Below, one piece after another: positions 61,019 to 64,000 of a stretch of 64,000 nt of DNA. The stretch lies in contig JBIPPH010000007.1 of NCBI GenBank assembly GCA_044368575.1, forward strand, positions 1 to 64,000. Reading direction: 5' to 3'. Every line of letters begins with the position of its first letter. The stretch's first letter is position 1. The position numbers were made by a program, and so were the translations under genes. Source of the stretch: JABMMZ01 sp044368575 (GTDB taxonomy: Bacteria; Bacteroidota; Bacteroidia; NS11-12g; UBA955). The notes under the pieces were generated by a model, which worked only from the letters and a program-made list of their open reading frames with translations, was not told the origin of the DNA and made no database searches.

Positions 61019-62764
61019 TTAATTGTTGAGTAAGTTAATCGCTTTTTCCTTGATGTCTGAAACGCTCAAATGGGTATTTTGATAGAGGCTGTCCATGCTA
61101 CCATGTTGTACAAAGCTATCTGGAATGCCCATAGAGTCAACAAGTATATCTGAATTTTGTTTGCTTACGTATTGAGCAATGTGAGAACCAACGCCTCCAA
61201 TTTGACTGTTTTCTTCAACGATTAACAAGGTTTGGTGTTTACACATTAAATCATCTATAAAAGCTAAATTAAGGGGTTTTATACAAAACAAATCATATAC
61301 CGCAACCTCGATATCTTTCAAGGCTTCAAGGCAATGTTTAACCATACTGCCTACCGCTATTACGCCCAAAGTACTTGTTTTGTTTTGTACACAAAAAGAT
61401 GCTTGCAAATCAATGCTTTTAAAAGGCGAATATTGGTACTCGTTACCAGCATTACCTCTTGGATAACGAATCACAATCGGTCCAGTTGTATGAGTTACTG
61501 CAGTATATAAAGTTTGTCTTAATTGTTCTGCATTGCTTGGGCAAATAATATGGGTATTGGGTATACTTTGTAGCATAGCCAAATCAAATATACCATGATG
61601 TGTTGGGCCATCTTCACCTACTAATCCTGAGCGATCAACCGCTAAAATTACAGGTAAGTTTTGAAGGGCAATGTCGTGAATCCATTGGTCCATACCTCTT
61701 TGTAAAAAGGTTGAGTAAATAGAGCATACCGGCTTTAAACCCGAAGCTGCAAGGCCTGCTGAAAAGGTCAATGCATGCTGTTCTGCAATGCCAACATCAA
61801 ATACTCTATCAGGCATTTTTTCTTGCATATAGTGCAAAGAACTACCCGATATCATTGCTGGTGTTACAGCAACAATTTTTGAATCGAGTTCTGCCAATTC
61901 ACTTAATGTTTGACCAAACACATCTTGATACTTTATGCCTTTTCCAATATTGGAAGTTGCCTTACCAGTAAGTTTGTCGAACTGAGAGGTGCTGTGCCAT
62001 TTAGTTTGCTCCATTTCGGCTGGTGCGTAACCTTTGCCTTTAATGGTTTTTATGTGAATGATTTTAGGGCCTTTGACTGTTTTGCTGGTCTCAAAAACTG
62101 CAAGTAAGTCTGCAATAGAATGCCCATCAACAGGTCCCCAATACTGCAATCCTAAGTCAGTAAAAAAGTTATCATTCTGGGCATTTAGGTGATTGAGGTA
62201 ATCGCCCAATGCCCCTTGACTTGGATCAATGCCAATGTGATTGTCATTTAAAATAATCGTAATATTAGAAAGCGAAGTGCCTGCATTATTGAGTGCTTCA
62301 AAGGCTTGACCTGCACTTAAGGCACCATCGCCAATAATGGCAATATGTGCTCTATCAATGCCTTGTAATTTGGCCGCTTCAGCATAGCCTAATACCGCAG
62401 AAATAGAGGTTGAAGAATGCCCCGTTCCAAAGGCATCATAAGCGCTTTCGCTCATTTTAGGGAAGCCACTTAGGCCTCCAAATTGTCTGAGTGTATTGAA
62501 TTCAGATTTTCTGCCAGTCAACCATTTGTGAGCGTAGGCCTGATGTCCAACATCCCAAACCATAATATCATGAGGTGCATTGAAGCTTTTGTGCAAGGCA
62601 ATGCTCAATTCAATAACGCCTAAATTGGCGGCAAAATGACCGCCTGTTACAGCAATCTGTTCTATGAGTGCTTGCCTTAAATGTGACGCATATTGGGTCA
62701 ATTCAGGCAAGGATAATGATTGAATATCTTGAGGTGATTGTATGTTATCAAAAACAGATTTCAC
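61019..62764 (-). CDS. dxs: 1-deoxy-D-xylulose-5-phosphate synthase
   Basis: The 581-residue TPP enzyme (GTG start at 62764, MKSVFDNIQSPQDIQSLSL) condenses pyruvate and glyceraldehyde-3-phosphate, the first step of the MEP isoprenoid pathway. Motifs: SGGHFAANLGVIELSIALHK type opening, WDVGHQAYAHKWLTGR, the TPP/Mg motif GDGALSAGQAFEALNNAG, and the pyrimidine-domain RVFDVGIAEQHALTFSAGLA, with DRSGLVGEDGPTHHG and IRYPRGNAG. It is shorter than the roughly 620-residue E. coli enzyme, mainly through shorter loops between domains; nothing essential is missing. Its product feeds the prenyl chains used by the GGGPS-like and UbiA-like enzymes elsewhere in the window. Confidence 0.96.
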   Translation of the reverse strand: MKSVFDNIQSPQDIQSLSLPELTQYASHLRQALIEQIAVTGGHFAANLGVIELSIALHKSFNAPHDIMVWDVGHQAYAHKWLTGRKSEFNTLRQFGGLSGFPKMSESAYDAFGTGHSSTSISAVLGYAEAAKLQGIDRAHIAIIGDGALSAGQAFEALNNAGTSLSNITIILNDNHIGIDPSQGALGDYLNHLNAQNDNFFTDLGLQYWGPVDGHSIADLLAVFETSKTVKGPKIIHIKTIKGKGYAPAEMEQTKWHSTSQFDKLTGKATSNIGKGIKYQDVFGQTLSELAELDSKIVAVTPAMISGSSLHYMQEKMPDRVFDVGIAEQHALTFSAGLAASGLKPVCSIYSTFLQRGMDQWIHDIALQNLPVILAVDRSGLVGEDGPTHHGIFDLAMLQSIPNTHIICPSNAEQLRQTLYTAVTHTTGPIVIRYPRGNAGNEYQYSPFKSIDLQASFCVQNKTSTLGVIAVGSMVKHCLEALKDIEVAVYDLFCIKPLNLAFIDDLMCKHQTLLIVEENSQIGGVGSHIAQYVSKQNSDILVDSMGIPDSFVQHGSMDSLYQNTHLSVSDIKEKAINLLNN

Positions 62765-62858
62765 TGCACAAAAATAACTAAATTAACGATTTTATAAGGT
62801 TTTATTTATAATTCGATTTTGCTAGTATTTACTTGGGTTTAAGCGCTTTAAATTCGGT

Positions 62859-62889
62859 TTTGTCAAATGCCCATATAATTGTAATTTTG
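62859..62889 (+). promoter_or_regulatory. Promoter of the E1 gene, Bacteroidota type
   Basis: TTTG (62859-62862) and TAATTTTG (62882-62889) are separated by exactly 19 bases, an ideal match. The -7 box ends only 4 bases before the ATG at 62894, implying a leaderless transcript or use of the in-frame ATG at 62927. Confidence 0.72.
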
Positions 62890-62893
62890 CGCC

Positions 62894-64000
62894 ATGTCAG
62901 TCAGCAAGGCAAAAGACAAAAAAAATATGGATTTTTCAGACTTCAAAGCAGAAGTATTAAACGATTATAAATTGGTATTTGAAAGCCGTCAAGCAAGTTT
63001 ACTGGGTAGAAAAGAAGTGCTTACCGGTAAAGCCAAATTCGGCATTTTTGGAGATGGTAAAGAAGTGGCTCAAATAGCCATGGCCAAAGCGTTTCAAAAA
63101 GGGGATACCAGAAGTGGTTATTACAGAGATCAAACCTTCATGTTTGCTACTGGTATGAATACCATTCAACAGTTCTTTGCTCAATTGTATGCCCATACTG
63201 ACGCAGAAGCAGAACCTAACAGCGGAGGCAGAAGTATGAATGGCCATTTTGGTTCAAGACAATTGGATCAAAACGGTGAGTGGTTACCTCAAACTGACCG
63301 CTACAATTCTTCTTCAGATATTTCTCCAACTGCAGGTCAAATGCCACGTTTATTGGGCTTGGCCTTAGCCTCAAAATTGTATAAACAAAACCCAGAGTTA
63401 CATGCTTTCACTGAGTTTTCAAATAAAGGGAATGAAGTCGCATTTGGAACCATTGGCAATGCCAGTACCAGTGAGGGTGGTTTTTGGGAAGTGATCAATG
63501 CTGCGGGTGTTTTACAAGTGCCTTTAGCGATGAGTGTATGGGACGATGGTTACGGTATTTCTGTACCTGCTAAATACCAAACCACTAAAGAAAACATCAG
63601 TGCTATTTTGTCTGGTTTTCATACAGACGAAAATGGTGTTGGTGTAGATATTTATAAAGCAAAAGGTTGGGACTACGCTGAGTTGTGTAAGGTATACCAA
63701 GAAGCCATTCAACATTGTCGCAATAACCACAGGCCAGTACTCATTCATATCACTGAAGTTACTCAACCACAAGGTCACAGTACTTCAGGTTCTCACGAGC
63801 GTTACAAATCAAAAGAGCGTTTACAATGGGAAGCTGATTTTGATTGTGTAAAGCAAATGCGCGAGTGGATTGAGAAAAAACAATTGGCTACCGCTGCTGA
63901 ACTTGACGCCTTAGAAGCTGATGCAATAGAGTATGTGAATCAAGCAAAGAAACAAGCTTGGGAAGCCTATTTGGCGCCAATTAAACAAGATTTGGCAGCC
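62894..64000 (+). CDS. Thiamine-diphosphate-dependent 2-oxo acid dehydrogenase E1, 3' partial
   Basis: The frame is open from ATG 62894 to the window edge (369 codons seen), so the gene continues beyond. The sequence shows the E1-alpha pattern: ASLLGRKEVLTGKAKFGIFGDGKEVAQIAMA, then RSGYYRDQTFMFATGM, SGGRSMNGHFGSR, SSDISPTAGQMPRLLGLALAS and the TPP-binding GTIGNASTSEGGFWEVINAAG with SVWDDGYGISVP. This form (GNASTSEG in place of GDGAxNQG) is that of the Bacteroidota fused alpha-beta E1 of pyruvate or branched-chain 2-oxo acid dehydrogenase; the beta part would lie outside. Start choice is uncertain: ATG 62927 (MDFSDFKAEV) is preceded by an A-rich stretch. Confidence 0.88.
   Translation, partial: MSVSKAKDKKNMDFSDFKAEVLNDYKLVFESRQASLLGRKEVLTGKAKFGIFGDGKEVAQIAMAKAFQKGDTRSGYYRDQTFMFATGMNTIQQFFAQLYAHTDAEAEPNSGGRSMNGHFGSRQLDQNGEWLPQTDRYNSSSDISPTAGQMPRLLGLALASKLYKQNPELHAFTEFSNKGNEVAFGTIGNASTSEGGFWEVINAAGVLQVPLAMSVWDDGYGISVPAKYQTTKENISAILSGFHTDENGVGVDIYKAKGWDYAELCKVYQEAIQHCRNNHRPVLIHITEVTQPQGHSTSGSHERYKSKERLQWEADFDCVKQMREWIEKKQLATAAELDALEADAIEYVNQAKKQAWEAYLAPIKQDLAA

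Noticed and set aside
61019..62764. Truncated dxs
   Set aside because: It is shorter than the E. coli enzyme, but both TPP-binding regions, the catalytic GIAEQH segment and the C-terminal domain are present.
1..64000. tRNA, rRNA, integrase, transposase or phage genes
   Set aside because: All intergenic gaps were examined and none holds a tRNA-like T-arm with matching stems; no mobile-element protein was recognised.

Overview
The window is chromosomal DNA of a member of the Bacteroidota. The evidence is fourfold: four secreted proteins end in type IX secretion system (T9SS) type A sorting domains (1-1143, 2730-3536, 37762-39642, 41736-42839); there is a very large C25 (gingipain/PorU-like) peptidase; MurF and alanine racemase are fused; and several promoters fit the Bacteroidota pattern TTTG-N19/20-TAnnTTTG rather than the sigma70 pattern. 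The DNA is AT-rich and very compact. No tRNA, rRNA, CRISPR array, prophage or insertion sequence was seen, and no gene-free stretch reaches 300 bases. A family-level assignment is not justified from this sequence alone.

Layout. 1-9 kb: a T9SS cargo gene cut by the left edge, a DinB-like protein, apbE facing a DUF2271 secreted protein, a GT39-type membrane glycosyltransferase following murF-alr, and an amino-acid permease. 9-21 kb: a leftward pair (C25 peptidase, lytic transglycosylase), a tetrapyrrole-methylase-fold methyltransferase, a YfhO-like membrane protein, metK, a dicarboxylate/glutamate symporter and radA. 21-24 kb: an energy-transducing exbB-X-exbD-exbD operon. 24-29 kb: a lipoprotein M13 peptidase, diverging from a rightward operon of DUF1573, dTDP-4-dehydrorhamnose-reductase-like, crcB, the Bacteroidota family usually mislabelled asparagine synthetase B, and a PspC-like protein. 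29-34 kb: a leftward operon pcrB (GGGP-synthase family), GT-C-like membrane protein, purK, purE, DUF3109 and SprT-like. 34-43 kb: the B12-dependent ribonucleotide reductase, a secreted CocE/NonD hydrolase, a rhomboid protease, a UbiA prenyltransferase with maf, and a PKD-type T9SS cargo protein. 43-49 kb: a leftward cluster of methylmalonyl-CoA epimerase, WG-repeat protein, M48 protease, beta-barrel candidate, lipoprotein and recR. 49-54 kb: iscS-iscU-iscA, a PAP2 phosphatase, and a leftward TPR-comA-yqeY operon. 54-55 kb: a small SET-domain methyltransferase directly upstream of a histone-H1-like Lys/Ala/Pro protein. 55-64 kb: GNAT acetyltransferases, a secreted C1 peptidase, an M16 peptidase, a small membrane protein, dxs, and the start of a 2-oxo acid dehydrogenase E1.

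How the genes fit together. Three themes stand out. First, envelope and secretion: T9SS cargo, the C25 peptidase, lytic transglycosylase, MurF-Alr, ExbBD and many secreted peptidases. Second, isoprenoid supply (dxs) together with two enzyme families that in archaea build sn-glycerol-1-phosphate ether lipids (GGGPS-like pcrB and DGGGPS-like UbiA). Third, a likely dependence on B12 (class II RNR, methylmalonyl-CoA epimerase). The best candidate for an under-described system is the SET plus H1-like pair at 54364-55074. It is a compact operon, closed by a strong terminator, that would make a DNA-binding polycation and a lysine methyltransferase able to modify it.
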